NCBI RefSeq assembly: GCF_037095735.1
Contig: NZ_JBAWKD010000002.1
Coordinates: forward strand, 186,001 to 250,000
Direction of reading: 5' to 3'
Length of the DNA stretch: 64,000 nt
DNA from: Frigidibacter sp037095735
Lineage (GTDB): Bacteria > Pseudomonadota > Alphaproteobacteria > Rhodobacterales > Rhodobacteraceae
Below, in pieces: positions 52,685 through 61,938 of the stretch. Every line of letters begins with the position of its first letter. Within the stretch, counting starts at the first letter, position 1. The translations under genes were made by a program, and so were the position numbers. The notes beneath the pieces are model-generated. The model was not told the origin of the DNA. It did not search any database and saw only the letters and a program-made list of their open reading frames with translations.

Positions 52685-54373
52685 TCAGACCTCGCGCGCC
52701 GCCGCGCCGAACAGCGCCCGCGCTTCCTCGGCCGAATAGCGCCCAAGGCGCACATCCTCGGCCACCAGCGCCGGGTCGCGGGCCTGCGGATCGCCATAGC
52801 CGCCGCCCCCCGGCGTGCGCACATGCACCCGGTCGCCGGCCGCCAGCGGAATGTCCTGCGCCTTCGACAGATGCGCCGGCACCATCGCCTGCCCGCCCCG
52901 CGTCACCACAACCCGGTTCACCCCGCCATCGGCCCCGCCCAGCGCCCCCTGCGGCCCGAAGCGGCCATGGTCCATCACGAAGCTCGCCCGCGCGGTCCCG
53001 CCGCGCAATTCGACTTCGTAATCAAGGCCGAAGCCGCCGCGATGCCGCCCTGCCCCGCCCGAGCCCTCGTGCAGCGCATAGCGGTGGTACAGCACCGGGA
53101 ACTGCTGCTCCATGATCTCGACCGGCGGCGCCTTCGAGATGCCGATGGTCGAGCAGCCGTTGGAAATCCCGTCGCCCCCTGCCCAGCCGCCATAGCCGCC
53201 GCCCGAGATCTGGTACATGACGAAGGGTCCCGCCGGCCCCTCGCCGCCCAGCGCGAAATTGCCCGACGACCCCGCCGGCGCCGCCGTCACCCGGTCGGGC
53301 AGCGCCTCGACCAGCGCGGCAAAGACCGCCTCGGCGATCCGCTGGCTGACCTCGGCCGCGCAGCCAGAGACCGGACGCGGATAGCGGGCGTCGAGGAACG
53401 TCCCCTCGGGGCGAAGGATTTCAAGGGGTTCGAAGGCCCCGGCCGAGATCGGCACCTCGGGGAAGATGTGGCGCATCGCGAGATAGACCGAGGACAGCGT
53501 CGTCGCCAGCACCGAGTTCATCGGCCCCGCGCAGGGCGGGCTGGAACCGGCGAAGTCGAAGACCAGCCGCTCGCCATCCGCGGTGATCGCCAGCCGGATC
53601 TCCAAAGGCGCGTCCACGACACCGTCGCTGTCGATCCAGGCGCTGGCCCGCCAGACGCCCTTGGGCACCCGCGCCACCGCCGCCCGCATCTGCGCCGCCG
53701 CCCGCGCACGCAGCTCGGCGATCGCCTCGGCCACCACCGCGTCGCCATAGCGGTCCAGCAGCCGGTTCAGCCGCGCCTGCCCCACCAGCAGCGCCGCCGC
53801 TTGTGCCTTCACATCGCCGATCCGCTGGTCCGCCACCCGGATGTTCGAGCAGATGATCGCGTAGATCTCGGGGTCGAGTTCGCCCTTCTTGAACAGCCGC
53901 ACCGGCGGCAGCCGCAGCCCCTCCTGCTCGACCGCGGTGGCCGAGGCCGAGAAGCCCCCCGGCACCGCGCCGCCGGTGTCGGGCCAGTGCCCGGTGTTCG
54001 ACAGCCAGCAGAAGATCTCGCCGTCGCGGTAGAAAGGCATCGCGAAGCGCACATCCATCAGGTGGGTGCCGCCCAGATAGGGGTCGTTGACGATGTAGAT
54101 GTCGCCCGGCTGCGGCGCGGCGACGGTGCCCGCCGCGATCATCTCGATGATCGTGCGGGTCGAATACTGCATCACCCCAACGAAGACCGGCAGGCCCTGC
54201 GAGCCCTGCGCGATCAGGCTGCCGTCCGCGGCCGAATAGATCCCGTCCGAGCGGTCGTTGGCCTCGGCGATGACCGGGCTGAAGGCGGCGCGGGAAAAGC
54301 TCAGGTCCATCTCGTCGCAGACCTGCTGCAGGCCGGACTGGATGACCGAAAGGGTGATCGGGTCGATGGCCAT
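52685..54373 (-). CDS. hyuB: Hydantoinase B/oxoprolinase family protein
   Basis: A 562-residue HyuB-type subunit: MAIDPITLSVIQSGLQQVCDEM, GDIYIVNDPYLGGTHLMDV, NTGHWPDTGG and the C-terminal HEGSGGAGRHRGGFG and RTPGGGGYGDP are typical. With HyuA it forms an ATP-dependent ring-opening enzyme for N-methylhydantoin, hydantoins, 5-oxoproline or acetone-like substrates; the exact substrate cannot be told from sequence. It starts one base after the hyuA stop. Downstream on the same strand are the two small RNA genes. Confidence 0.9.
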   Translation of the reverse strand: MAIDPITLSVIQSGLQQVCDEMDLSFSRAAFSPVIAEANDRSDGIYSAADGSLIAQGSQGLPVFVGVMQYSTRTIIEMIAAGTVAAPQPGDIYIVNDPYLGGTHLMDVRFAMPFYRDGEIFCWLSNTGHWPDTGGAVPGGFSASATAVEQEGLRLPPVRLFKKGELDPEIYAIICSNIRVADQRIGDVKAQAAALLVGQARLNRLLDRYGDAVVAEAIAELRARAAAQMRAAVARVPKGVWRASAWIDSDGVVDAPLEIRLAITADGERLVFDFAGSSPPCAGPMNSVLATTLSSVYLAMRHIFPEVPISAGAFEPLEILRPEGTFLDARYPRPVSGCAAEVSQRIAEAVFAALVEALPDRVTAAPAGSSGNFALGGEGPAGPFVMYQISGGGYGGWAGGDGISNGCSTIGISKAPPVEIMEQQFPVLYHRYALHEGSGGAGRHRGGFGLDYEVELRGGTARASFVMDHGRFGPQGALGGADGGVNRVVVTRGGQAMVPAHLSKAQDIPLAAGDRVHVRTPGGGGYGDPQARDPALVAEDVRLGRYSAEEARALFGAAAREV

Positions 54374-54374
54374 C

Positions 54375-56438
54375 TCAAAACCCCTTCACGGTGACGATCA
54401 GGTTGCCCAGCGCATCCTGCGCCGCCTGGTCGCCCGGCGACAGGACCAGCGTGCAGTCCATCTGCTCGACAATGGCCGGGCCGTCGATGCTCGCCCCTTC
54501 GGGCAGATGGTCGCGCCAGTAGACCGGCGTCTCGTGCCAGTCGTCGAAGAAGACCGGGCGGGTGCCGGTCTGCGCCTCGGCCAGCGTCGCGCGGCGCCCC
54601 GCGGCGTCGATCAGCCGCGCGAGGTCGATCTCGGGCCGCCGGCCGATGACCGAGGTGTTCACGTTCACCACCGCCGGGCGGATTTCCGGCAGGCGCACCT
54701 GGAACCGCCGGAAATAGGCCTCTTCGAAGGCCAGGCGAAGCTCTTCGCGGCTGGGGGTCGGCCCGGGCAGCGGCACCCGCAGCAGGTGGGTCTGGCCGAT
54801 GAAGCGCATGTCGACCGAATGCAGGCAGGTGAGTTCGGCGATCTCGACATGCTCGGCCTCGATCAGCGCCGTGCCCTCGGCGATCTGGCCCGCGAAGGTG
54901 GCGTGGATCGCCCCGATGTCGGCGCCGGCCAGCGCCATGTTCACCGTGGTCACGTAGTCGTGGCGCAGGTCGGCCACGATGCAGCCCAGCGCGTTGGTGA
55001 TCCCCGGCCGCGCCGGCACCAGCACCCGAGGCACGCCCAGCTCGCGCGCGATGTCGCAGGCATGCAGCGGCCCCGCCCCCCCGAAGGCGAAGAGCGCGAA
55101 ATCCCGCGGGTCCTCGCCCAGCGAGACCGAGACCATGCGCACCGCATCGGCCATCTTTGCCGTGGCGATCCGCAGCACCGCCGCCGCCGCCGCCACCGGC
55201 GCCAGCCCCAGCGGCGCGCCAAGGGTGGCGAAGGCCGCCTCGATCGCCTCGCGCGTGACCGCGCCCGAGATGGTGTTCAGCCGCGCCGGGTTCATCCGGC
55301 CCAGCGCCATGTTGGCGTCCGAGATCGTCGGCCGTGTCCCGCCCTTGCCATAGCAGATCGGCCCCGGCACCGAACCCGCGCTGTCCGGCCCCACCTGCAG
55401 AAGCCCGCCCGCGTCGATCCGCGCGATCGAGCCGCCCCCCGCGCCCACGGTGCGCACATCGACCATCGGCACATGGATCGGCATCGCGTATTCGATCTCG
55501 ATCTCATTGCTGGTCGCGGGCTCGGCGCCCTTGATCATCGCAACATCTGTCGAGGTGCCGCCCATGTCATAGGTCAGCAGGTTCGGGATCCCCGCGCGGC
55601 GCCCGGTATAGGCCGCGGCCATCACCCCCGAGGCCGGGCCCGACATCACCGTCTTCGCGGCCTCTTCCGCCACGCGGCGGGCCGAAACCATGCCGCCGTT
55701 GCCGTTCATCACCAGCAGGTCACGGGCATAGCCGCGCTCTGACAGCCGGTCGGCCAGACGCTCGACATAACGGCGCAAGAGCGGCTGGACCGAGGCATTG
55801 ACCGCCGCGGTCACGCCCCGTTCGTATTCGCGGCTTTCCGACAGCAGCGCATGGCCCAGCGTGATGTTGCGATTGGGCCAGACCTCGGCCGCGATCTCGC
55901 CGGCGCGGATCTCGTGCGCGGGGTTGGCATAGGCGTGCAGGAAATGGATCACCACCGCCTCGCAGCCCATCCCGACCAGCCGGGCCAGCGCCGCGCGCAG
56001 CGCGTCCTCGTCGAGCGCGGTGTGCACCGCGCCCTCGGCCAGCATCCGTTCCGGCACCTCGAGCCGCAGGTCGCGCGGGATCAGCGGGCGGAAGTCGCCC
56101 TTCATGCCATAGGCCTGCGGGCGGGTCCGTCGCCCGAGTTCCAGCACATCGCGGAACCCTTGGGTGGTGATCAGCCCGGTGCGGCAAAGCTGGCGTTCTA
56201 GCACCGCGTTCGTGGTGGTCGTGGTGCCATGCACGATCAGGTCCAGCGCCGCCGCATCGACCCCCGCCGCATCCAGCGCGTCAAGCACGCCCTGCGACTG
56301 GTTGTCGAGCGTGGTCGGCACCTTGGCCAGATCCACCCGGCCCGAGCGGGCGTCGTACTGGATCAGGTCGGTGAAGGTGCCGCCCACGTCGATGCCGGCA
56401 AACCGGCCGGACAGGGCCTTCTTCGGTGCCTCGGGCAT
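54375..56438 (-). CDS. hyuA: Hydantoinase A/oxoprolinase family protein
   Basis: A 687-residue HyuA-type subunit with an actin-like ATPase fold: FAGIDVGGTFTDLIQYD, THGTTTTTNA-like VHGTTTTTNAVLER, LTYDMGGTSTDVAMI and FGGAGPLHACDIARELG. The start at 56438 is preferred to a Met eight codons upstream because GCGAGG lies five bases before it. It forms a two-gene operon with hyuB, separated by 98 bases and a hairpin from the pca genes, so it is probably a separate unit. Confidence 0.9.
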   Translation of the reverse strand: MPEAPKKALSGRFAGIDVGGTFTDLIQYDARSGRVDLAKVPTTLDNQSQGVLDALDAAGVDAAALDLIVHGTTTTTNAVLERQLCRTGLITTQGFRDVLELGRRTRPQAYGMKGDFRPLIPRDLRLEVPERMLAEGAVHTALDEDALRAALARLVGMGCEAVVIHFLHAYANPAHEIRAGEIAAEVWPNRNITLGHALLSESREYERGVTAAVNASVQPLLRRYVERLADRLSERGYARDLLVMNGNGGMVSARRVAEEAAKTVMSGPASGVMAAAYTGRRAGIPNLLTYDMGGTSTDVAMIKGAEPATSNEIEIEYAMPIHVPMVDVRTVGAGGGSIARIDAGGLLQVGPDSAGSVPGPICYGKGGTRPTISDANMALGRMNPARLNTISGAVTREAIEAAFATLGAPLGLAPVAAAAAVLRIATAKMADAVRMVSVSLGEDPRDFALFAFGGAGPLHACDIARELGVPRVLVPARPGITNALGCIVADLRHDYVTTVNMALAGADIGAIHATFAGQIAEGTALIEAEHVEIAELTCLHSVDMRFIGQTHLLRVPLPGPTPSREELRLAFEEAYFRRFQVRLPEIRPAVVNVNTSVIGRRPEIDLARLIDAAGRRATLAEAQTGTRPVFFDDWHETPVYWRDHLPEGASIDGPAIVEQMDCTLVLSPGDQAAQDALGNLIVTVKGF

Positions 56439-56471
56439 GGCGGCCTCGCTTCGTTGGCGCACAAACGAATT

Positions 56472-56499
56472 TCCCCCGACGCTACGAACGCCGGGGGAG
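56472..56499 (-). terminator. Hairpin after the pcaIJF operon
   Basis: On the minus strand TCCCCCGGCG pairs with CGTCGGGGGA (one mismatch) around TTCGTAG, about 37 bases after the thiolase stop. The T content after it is low. Confidence 0.5.
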
Positions 56500-56536
56500 A
56501 GCTGTCAAGCTTGGCGGCAGGCGGGGCGCTGCGCGC

Positions 56537-57730
56537 TCAGACCGCCTCCAGCGCGATGGCGATGCCCTGCCCCACGCCGATGCACATGGTGCTGAGCGAC
56601 TTCTGGCCCGGCTTCAGCTCCAGCGCCGCGGTGCCGGTGATGCGCGCGCCCGACATGCCCAGCGGATGGCCAAGCGCGATGGCGCCGCCGTTCGGGTTCA
56701 CCCGCGGGTCGTCATCGGCGATGCCGAGGTCGCGCAGCGTGGCGAGGCCTTGGCTGGCAAAGGCCTCGTTCAGCTCGATCACCGCGAAGTCCTGCTGGGT
56801 CAGGCCCAGCCGTGCCATCAGCTTCTTCGACGCGGGCGCGGGCCCGAAACCCATGATCCGCGGCGCGACGCCGGCGGTGGCGCCGCCCAGCACGCGGGCG
56901 ATCGGCGTCAGCCCGTGGCGCTTGGCGGCCTCGGCCGAGGCGAGGATCAGCGCCGCCGCCCCGTCGTTCACGCCAGACGCGTTCCCGGCGGTGATCGTGC
57001 CGCCGGGTTTCACGAAGCCCTTGAGCTTCTGCAGCGCCTCGAGGGTCGTCGCGCGGGGATGCTCGTCGGCCGAGATCACCACCGGGTCGCCCTTGCGGCT
57101 CGGGATCTCGACCGGCGCGATCTCTTGCGCGAGCCGACCATTGGCCTGCGCGGCGGCGGCCTTCTGCTGGGACCGAAGCGCGAAGGCGTCCTGATCCTCG
57201 CGGCTGACATGGAAGTCCTCGGCCACGTTCTCGGCGGTCTCGGGCATCGAATCGACGCCGTATTGCGCCTTCATCAGCCGGTTGACGAAGCGCCAGCCGA
57301 TGGTCGTGTCATGCACCTCGGTCGAGCGCGAGAAGGCGCTTTCGGCCTTGGGCATCACGAAGGGCGCACGCGACATCGACTCGACGCCCCCGGCAATGGC
57401 GAAGTCGATCTCGCCCGCCTTGATCGCGCGGGCGGCGGTGATCACCGCGTCCATGCCCGAGCCGCAGAGCCGGTTCATCGTGGTGCCCGGCACCGTCTCG
57501 GGCAGCCCGGCCAGCAGCAGCGACATCCGCGCGACGTTGCGGTTGTCTTCGCCCGCCTGATTGGCGCAGCCGTAGATCACCTCGTCGAGGTCGGCCCAGT
57601 CGAGGTTGTGGCGCGCCATCAGCGCCTTCAGCGGCACCGCGCCCAGATCGTCGGCGCGCACCGGCGAGAGGCCCCCGGCGTAACGCCCGATCGGGGTGCG
57701 GATGTAGTCGCAGATATAGACTTCGGTCAC
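56537..57730 (-). CDS. pcaF: 3-oxoadipyl-CoA thiolase
   Basis: A 397-residue thiolase. The catalytic residues are Cys89 (NRLCGSGMDAV), His in GGAIALGHPLGMSGAR and Cys in STMCIGVGQG. The N-terminus VTEVYICDYIRTPIGRY is typical of PcaF/PaaJ. The GTG start overlaps the pcaJ stop (GTGA) and has GGAGG seven bases upstream. It cleaves 3-oxoadipyl-CoA to succinyl-CoA and acetyl-CoA, the end of the beta-ketoadipate pathway. Confidence 0.92.
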   Translation of the reverse strand: MTEVYICDYIRTPIGRYAGGLSPVRADDLGAVPLKALMARHNLDWADLDEVIYGCANQAGEDNRNVARMSLLLAGLPETVPGTTMNRLCGSGMDAVITAARAIKAGEIDFAIAGGVESMSRAPFVMPKAESAFSRSTEVHDTTIGWRFVNRLMKAQYGVDSMPETAENVAEDFHVSREDQDAFALRSQQKAAAAQANGRLAQEIAPVEIPSRKGDPVVISADEHPRATTLEALQKLKGFVKPGGTITAGNASGVNDGAAALILASAEAAKRHGLTPIARVLGGATAGVAPRIMGFGPAPASKKLMARLGLTQQDFAVIELNEAFASQGLATLRDLGIADDDPRVNPNGGAIALGHPLGMSGARITGTAALELKPGQKSLSTMCIGVGQGIAIALEAV

Positions 57731-58425
57731 TTCAATTCCTCCGGGCAGATCAGCTCGCCCACTGGGCCCTCGGTCCCCAGTGGCGCGCCGGTCACGGCCT
57801 GCAGCGCCTCGAGCGTGATCGCCGGGATCTTCTCGCGCAGCACGAAGCCGCCATCCACCACGTCGACCACGGCGAGCGAGGTGTAGATGCGCGTCACGCA
57901 ACCGACGCCGGTCAGCGGCATGGTGCAGGCGGCCAGCAGCTTCGGCTCGCCCTTCTTGGTGCAGTGGTCGGTCAGCACCGCCACCCGCTTGGCACCGTGC
58001 ACGAGGTCCATCGCGCCGCCGACGGCCGGGACACCGCCCTTGCCGGTCGACCAGTTGGCCAGATCACCGTTCTGCGCGACCTGGTAGGCACCGAGGATCG
58101 CCACGTCGAGATGGCCGCCGCGCACCATCGCGAAGCTGTCGGCATGGTGGAAAAAGGCGGTGCCGGGCTTGATCGTGATCGCCTTCTTGCCGGCGTTGAT
58201 GCAGTCCCAGTCCTCTTCGCCCTTCGCAGGCGCCTCGCCGAAGTCGAGCACGCCGTTTTCGGTATGGAAGATCGCCTGCTTGCCCTTCGGCTGGAACTTG
58301 GCGACCATTTCCGGGAAGCCGATGCCGAGGTTGACATAGGCGCCATCCTCGATGTCCTGCGCCGCGCGCCAGGCGATCTGGGCGTTCGAAAGCTTGATGG
58401 CTTCGATGTCGATCACGTCGCTCAT
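57727..58425 (-). CDS. pcaJ: 3-oxoadipate CoA-transferase, subunit B
   Basis: A 232-residue beta subunit of a class I CoA-transferase. The CoA-accepting Glu is Glu56 in FHTENGVLDFG. YVNLGIGFPEMVA and VVDVVDGGFVLRE are family motifs. It activates 3-oxoadipate with CoA from succinyl-CoA, together with the preceding subunit. Its start overlaps the pcaI stop by four bases. The pcaI-pcaJ-pcaF order supports oxoadipate rather than acetoacetate as substrate. Confidence 0.9.
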   Translation of the reverse strand: MSDVIDIEAIKLSNAQIAWRAAQDIEDGAYVNLGIGFPEMVAKFQPKGKQAIFHTENGVLDFGEAPAKGEEDWDCINAGKKAITIKPGTAFFHHADSFAMVRGGHLDVAILGAYQVAQNGDLANWSTGKGGVPAVGGAMDLVHGAKRVAVLTDHCTKKGEPKLLAACTMPLTGVGCVTRIYTSLAVVDVVDGGFVLREKIPAITLEALQAVTGAPLGTEGPVGELICPEELK

Positions 58426-59129
58426 GGGTAGACGGCTCCCGCCCGGTTGAGTTCCTCTTCCTGCGCGGGCTTTGCCACCTCGACGACATGGTCGACGAAG
58501 ATGCCCGGCGTCACCACCTGTTCGGGGTCGATCCCGCCCAGAGGCACGATGCGGCTGGCCTGCACGATGGTCGTCGTCGCGGCCATGGCCATGATCGGGT
58601 TGAAGTTCCGCGCCGCCATCCGGTAGGTCAGGTTGCCGTGCGGATCGGCCGCTTCGGCCTTGATCAGCGCGAAATCCGCCTTCAGCCAGCGTTCCTGCAC
58701 GTAAGGTCGCCCCTCGAAGACCTCGACCGGCTTGCCCTTGGCAAGGTCCGTGCCGAAGGAAGTCGGCGTATAGAAGGCGGGGATGCCCGCCCCGCCGGCG
58801 CGGATGCGTTCTGCCAGCGTGCCCTGCGGCACCAGTTCCAGCTCGATCTGACCGGCCAGATAGGCCTCGGTGAAGACCACCGGATCGGCAGAGCGCGGGA
58901 ACGAGCAGATCATCTTCGCGACCCGCTTCTGTTCGATCAGCGCGGCGATGCCGACGTGGCCGTTGCCCGCGTTGTTGTTGATGACGGTCAGGTCCTTGGC
59001 GCCCTGGTCGATCAGGGCGTGGATCAGCTCGATCGGCGCGCCGGAGCCGCCGAACCCGCCGATCATCACCACCGCGCCGTCCTTGATCCCCGCAACCGCT
59101 TCGGCCGGGGAGGTCAGTCTCTTGTCCAT
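58422..59129 (-). CDS. pcaI: 3-oxoadipate CoA-transferase, subunit A
   Basis: A 235-residue alpha subunit with the glycine-rich motif VMIGGFGGSGAPIELIHAL, NNNAGNGHVGIAALI and YRMAARNFNPIMAMAA. It starts MDKRLTSPAEAVAG at 59129 and is divergent from an IclR regulator gene, whose operator-like direct repeats lie in the 102-base gap. Confidence 0.9.
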   Translation of the reverse strand: MDKRLTSPAEAVAGIKDGAVVMIGGFGGSGAPIELIHALIDQGAKDLTVINNNAGNGHVGIAALIEQKRVAKMICSFPRSADPVVFTEAYLAGQIELELVPQGTLAERIRAGGAGIPAFYTPTSFGTDLAKGKPVEVFEGRPYVQERWLKADFALIKAEAADPHGNLTYRMAARNFNPIMAMAATTTIVQASRIVPLGGIDPEQVVTPGIFVDHVVEVAKPAQEEELNRAGAVYP

Positions 59130-59183
59130 GTGGCAGTCCTCCTGCCCCGCGGGATACGCCCGGGCACGGAGTCGATCCAGCGT

Positions 59184-59238
59184 TTCGTGCGCATGTTGAT
59201 CTTTGTTCAAGCTTCGCGCAAATTCGTGCGCATGTTGA
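59184..59238. promoter_or_regulatory. Direct-repeat operator between pcaI and the IclR gene
   Basis: TTCGTGCGCATGTTGA occurs exactly twice (59184-59199 and 59223-59238, 39 bases apart), with a GTTCAA half-site between them. The second copy covers the IclR start codon. Direct repeats of this kind are typical for PcaU/PcaR-type IclR regulators. Confidence 0.65.
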
Positions 59239-59987
59239 ACAAAACCGATATCATCGCCTCGCTGGCGAAGGGGCTGCGGGTGATCGAGGCCTTCGGGGCC
59301 GACCACCCCCGGCTGTCGATCGCCGAGGCCGCCGAGCGCACCGGGCTCGACCGCGCCACCGCCCGGCGCTGCCTGCTGACCCTGCATCACGAGGGCTATG
59401 CCGAATATGACGGCAAGTTCTTCACCCTGACGCCCCGCGTGCTGCGGCTGGGGATGGGGGCGCTGGCGGCGCTGCCGCTGGCACAGATGGTGCAGCCCTG
59501 GCTCGACCAGCTGTCGGACACCATCGGGCAGAGCTGCTCGGTCTCGATCCTCGACGGGGCCGAGATCGTCTATCTGGCCCGGGCGGCGCAGCGGCGGGTG
59601 ATGTCGATCGGGCTCTTGCCCGGCTCGCGGCTGCCGGCGCATTGCACCTCGATGGGGCGGGTGCTGCTGGCGGGGCTGCCGCGCGCGCAGGCGGCGGCGA
59701 TCATCGAGGCGGCGGACCTGACCCCGCGCACCGCCTTCTCGAAGACCGCGCCCGACGAGATTCTGGCCGAGATCGACCTTGTGCGCGCGCAGGGCTATGC
59801 GCTGATCGATCAGGAGATCGAGATCGGCCTGCGCTCGATCGCGGTGCCGCTTCTGGACGCGCGCGGGCGGGTGGTGGCGGCGCTGAACTCGGGCATGGCC
59901 GCGACGCAGGTCACGGCCGGGGTGCTGGTCGAGCAATACCTGCCCGAGTTGCTGAGGGTGCAGGCCGGGCTGCGGCGGGTGCTCTAG
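59232..59987 (+). CDS. IclR-family regulator of the pca genes (PcaR/PcaU type)
   Basis: A 251-residue IclR protein: winged helix (LAKGLRVIEAFGADHPRLSIAEAAERTGLDRATARRCLLTL is the region, in part ERTGLDRATARR) and a C-terminal effector domain (RAAQRRVMSIGLLPGSRLPAHCTSMGRVLLAGL in part; ALNSGMAATQVT). PcaR/PcaU proteins activate pcaIJF with beta-ketoadipate. The start at 59232 gives the usual N-terminus. An in-frame Met 13 codons upstream (59193) lies in the first direct repeat and would add a duplicated FVRML segment; it cannot be excluded. Confidence 0.88.
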   Translation: MLNKTDIIASLAKGLRVIEAFGADHPRLSIAEAAERTGLDRATARRCLLTLHHEGYAEYDGKFFTLTPRVLRLGMGALAALPLAQMVQPWLDQLSDTIGQSCSVSILDGAEIVYLARAAQRRVMSIGLLPGSRLPAHCTSMGRVLLAGLPRAQAAAIIEAADLTPRTAFSKTAPDEILAEIDLVRAQGYALIDQEIEIGLRSIAVPLLDARGRVVAALNSGMAATQVTAGVLVEQYLPELLRVQAGLRRVL

Positions 59988-60037
59988 GTGCGCGGTTGCC
60001 GGTCAGGGGATCGGGCACAGGATCGTTCCGACCGTCA

Positions 60038-60054
60038 CTGCCCCCCGGGGGCAG
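60038..60054. terminator. Hairpin between the convergent IclR and pcaB genes
   Basis: CTGCCCCC pairs with GGGGGCAG around a single C. The gap of 215 bases also holds GCAGGGG-TT-CCCCTGC (60153-60168). No gene is seen in the gap. Confidence 0.5.
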
Positions 60055-60202
60055 AGAGGCCGCCCGCGTGACGCGAGACAATGGAGGGATCGGGCGGCAC
60101 TTGGTCCCGTGGTTGCCGGAACGGACGGCCCCGCCCCCGGGAAGCCGTCGCGGCAGGGGTTCCCCTGCGGTCTGCGGCTTGGCGTGCATGGCCCCTGGCC
60201 CG

Positions 60203-61267
60203 CTAGTCGGCGTCCCCGATCCGGGTCACGCGGGCGAGCATGTCCTGCGCCGTGGCCAGCGCGCGCCCCGTGGCCAGCGCCATCTGCGGCAGCACCAGCC
60301 ATTCCAGCGCCCAGGCCGCGCCCGAGCGCTCCTGTTCATGCACCAGCGCGTGATGGATGGCCGAGACCTGGACCGCGTTGAACCGCGCGAGCGTCACCAG
60401 CAGTTCCGCCGCGACCGGGTTCTGCTTGTGCGGCATCGCCGAGGAGCCGCCGCCGCCCGACATCGCGATCTCGCCGATGCCCTGCTGGGCCATCAGCGCC
60501 ACGTCCTGCCCGATCTTGCCGAGGCTGCCCGAGACCAGCGACAGCCAGCCCGCGTAATCGGCGACCCCCTCGCGCATGGCGTGCCAGGCCTTCGCCGTCG
60601 GCTGCAATCCCAGCGCCTGCGCGACATGGGCCACGACCGCATCGGCGTCGGCGCCCAGCGCCCGGCGGTCACCCGAGGCGCCGCCGATCTGCACCCGCTC
60701 GACCGCCGGGCGCAGCGCGGCAAGCCGCGCGCGATGGCCCTCGAGCGGCAGCCGCCAGGGCAGCAGCCGGTCGCGCACGGTCATGCGCTCGGCCGCCTGC
60801 ATCCGGGTGCGGCCCATCAGGGGAGCATCGCCGAAGCGGTCTTCGAGGCCCCTCAGCGTCGCGACCAGCGCGGTAAGGCGCGCGTCGAACAGGTCGGAGA
60901 GGTCGCGCAGCGCCAGCACCAGCGCGGTGTCGACCACGTCCTGCGAGGTTGCCCCCTTGTGCAGCGCCGCGCCGCCGCCCTGTGGCAGCAGCGCCGTCAG
61001 CTGCGCCACCAGCCGCGGGATCGGCACGCCGTCGGTGGCCATGCCGGCGGCGATGTCGTCAAGATCGATGGGCGCGGTGTCGACGATGCCGGCCACCTGC
61101 TCCGCCAGCGCCGCGGGCACCCGCCCCGTGGCGCCCAGCGCGCGCGACCAGGCCGCCTCGAAGGCCAGCATATGGGCCATCTGCCGGTCGGGCGACAGGA
61201 TCGCCGCGGTCTCGGGGTCGGTGAACAGGCCCGAAAGCCAAGGGTGGTCGAAGGCGGTCGTGCCCAT
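60203..61267 (-). CDS. pcaB: 3-carboxy-cis,cis-muconate cycloisomerase
   Basis: A 354-residue fumarase/aspartase-superfamily enzyme with the signature GSSAMPHKQNP and GATSQDVVDTALVL. The length is that of the short rhizobial PcaB. It lactonises 3-carboxymuconate to 4-carboxymuconolactone. It is the last gene of pcaDCHGB, 68 bases after pcaG. The start at 61267 (MGTTAFDHPWLSGLFTD) matches the family N-terminus. Confidence 0.93.
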   Translation of the reverse strand: MGTTAFDHPWLSGLFTDPETAAILSPDRQMAHMLAFEAAWSRALGATGRVPAALAEQVAGIVDTAPIDLDDIAAGMATDGVPIPRLVAQLTALLPQGGGAALHKGATSQDVVDTALVLALRDLSDLFDARLTALVATLRGLEDRFGDAPLMGRTRMQAAERMTVRDRLLPWRLPLEGHRARLAALRPAVERVQIGGASGDRRALGADADAVVAHVAQALGLQPTAKAWHAMREGVADYAGWLSLVSGSLGKIGQDVALMAQQGIGEIAMSGGGGSSAMPHKQNPVAAELLVTLARFNAVQVSAIHHALVHEQERSGAAWALEWLVLPQMALATGRALATAQDMLARVTRIGDAD

Positions 61268-61335
61268 TGGGTCCCTCGCATGGCGCAGGGGCGGCACGGG
61301 ATGCCGCCCCCGGTGGTCAGTCTGGCGATGGCAGA

Positions 61336-61935
61336 TCAGATGTCGAGGAAGACCGTCTCGCCCTCGCCCTGCAGGCGGATGTCGAAGCGGTACCGGCCGG
61401 GGCCGGTCTTCTTCGCGATCAGGGTCTGCACGCGCGGGCGCTGCTCGATCCGGGCCAGCAGCGGGTCCTTCGAGTTGTCCTCGTCCTCGAAATAGATCCG
61501 GGTCTGCAGCCCGATGTTGATGCCGCGCGCGACGATCCACAGGCTGATGTGCGGGGCGAAGCGCTGGCCGCCGCGGCCCGTCACCGGCCCCGGCTTGACC
61601 GTGCGCAGCGTGTAGCGCCCGCTTTCGGCATCGGCGGCGAAGCGGCAATGGCCGGAGACCTTGGGGTCGGCGCCGGGCTGGCCGGGGAAGATGCCCTTGG
61701 CGTCGGGCTGCCAGCTTTCCAGCAGCGCGTCGCGCAGGGTCCAGCCGGTGCCGTCGATCACCTCGCCGGTGATCTCGATGATCTCGCCCACCGCGCCCTC
61801 GTTGATCGGGCTTTCGCCGATCTCGTGCTCATAGGCGCCGGCGTTGCCGGCATAGGTGGGCATCAGGCCGATATGGACGTAGGGCCCGGCGGTCTGCGAG
61901 GCGCTTTCCGGGAAGATGTCGAGTTTCTGGACCAT
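61336..61935 (-). CDS. pcaG: Protocatechuate 3,4-dioxygenase, alpha subunit
   Basis: A 199-residue intradiol dioxygenase alpha subunit: SASQTAGPYVHIGLMP, DALLESWQPDAKG and FAPHISLWIVARGINIGLQTR. It pairs with PcaH, which carries the iron site, to open the protocatechuate ring. It lies three bases after the pcaH stop in the pcaDCHGB operon. Confidence 0.95.
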   Translation of the reverse strand: MVQKLDIFPESASQTAGPYVHIGLMPTYAGNAGAYEHEIGESPINEGAVGEIIEITGEVIDGTGWTLRDALLESWQPDAKGIFPGQPGADPKVSGHCRFAADAESGRYTLRTVKPGPVTGRGGQRFAPHISLWIVARGINIGLQTRIYFEDEDNSKDPLLARIEQRPRVQTLIAKKTGPGRYRFDIRLQGEGETVFLDI

Positions 61936-61938
61936 GGC

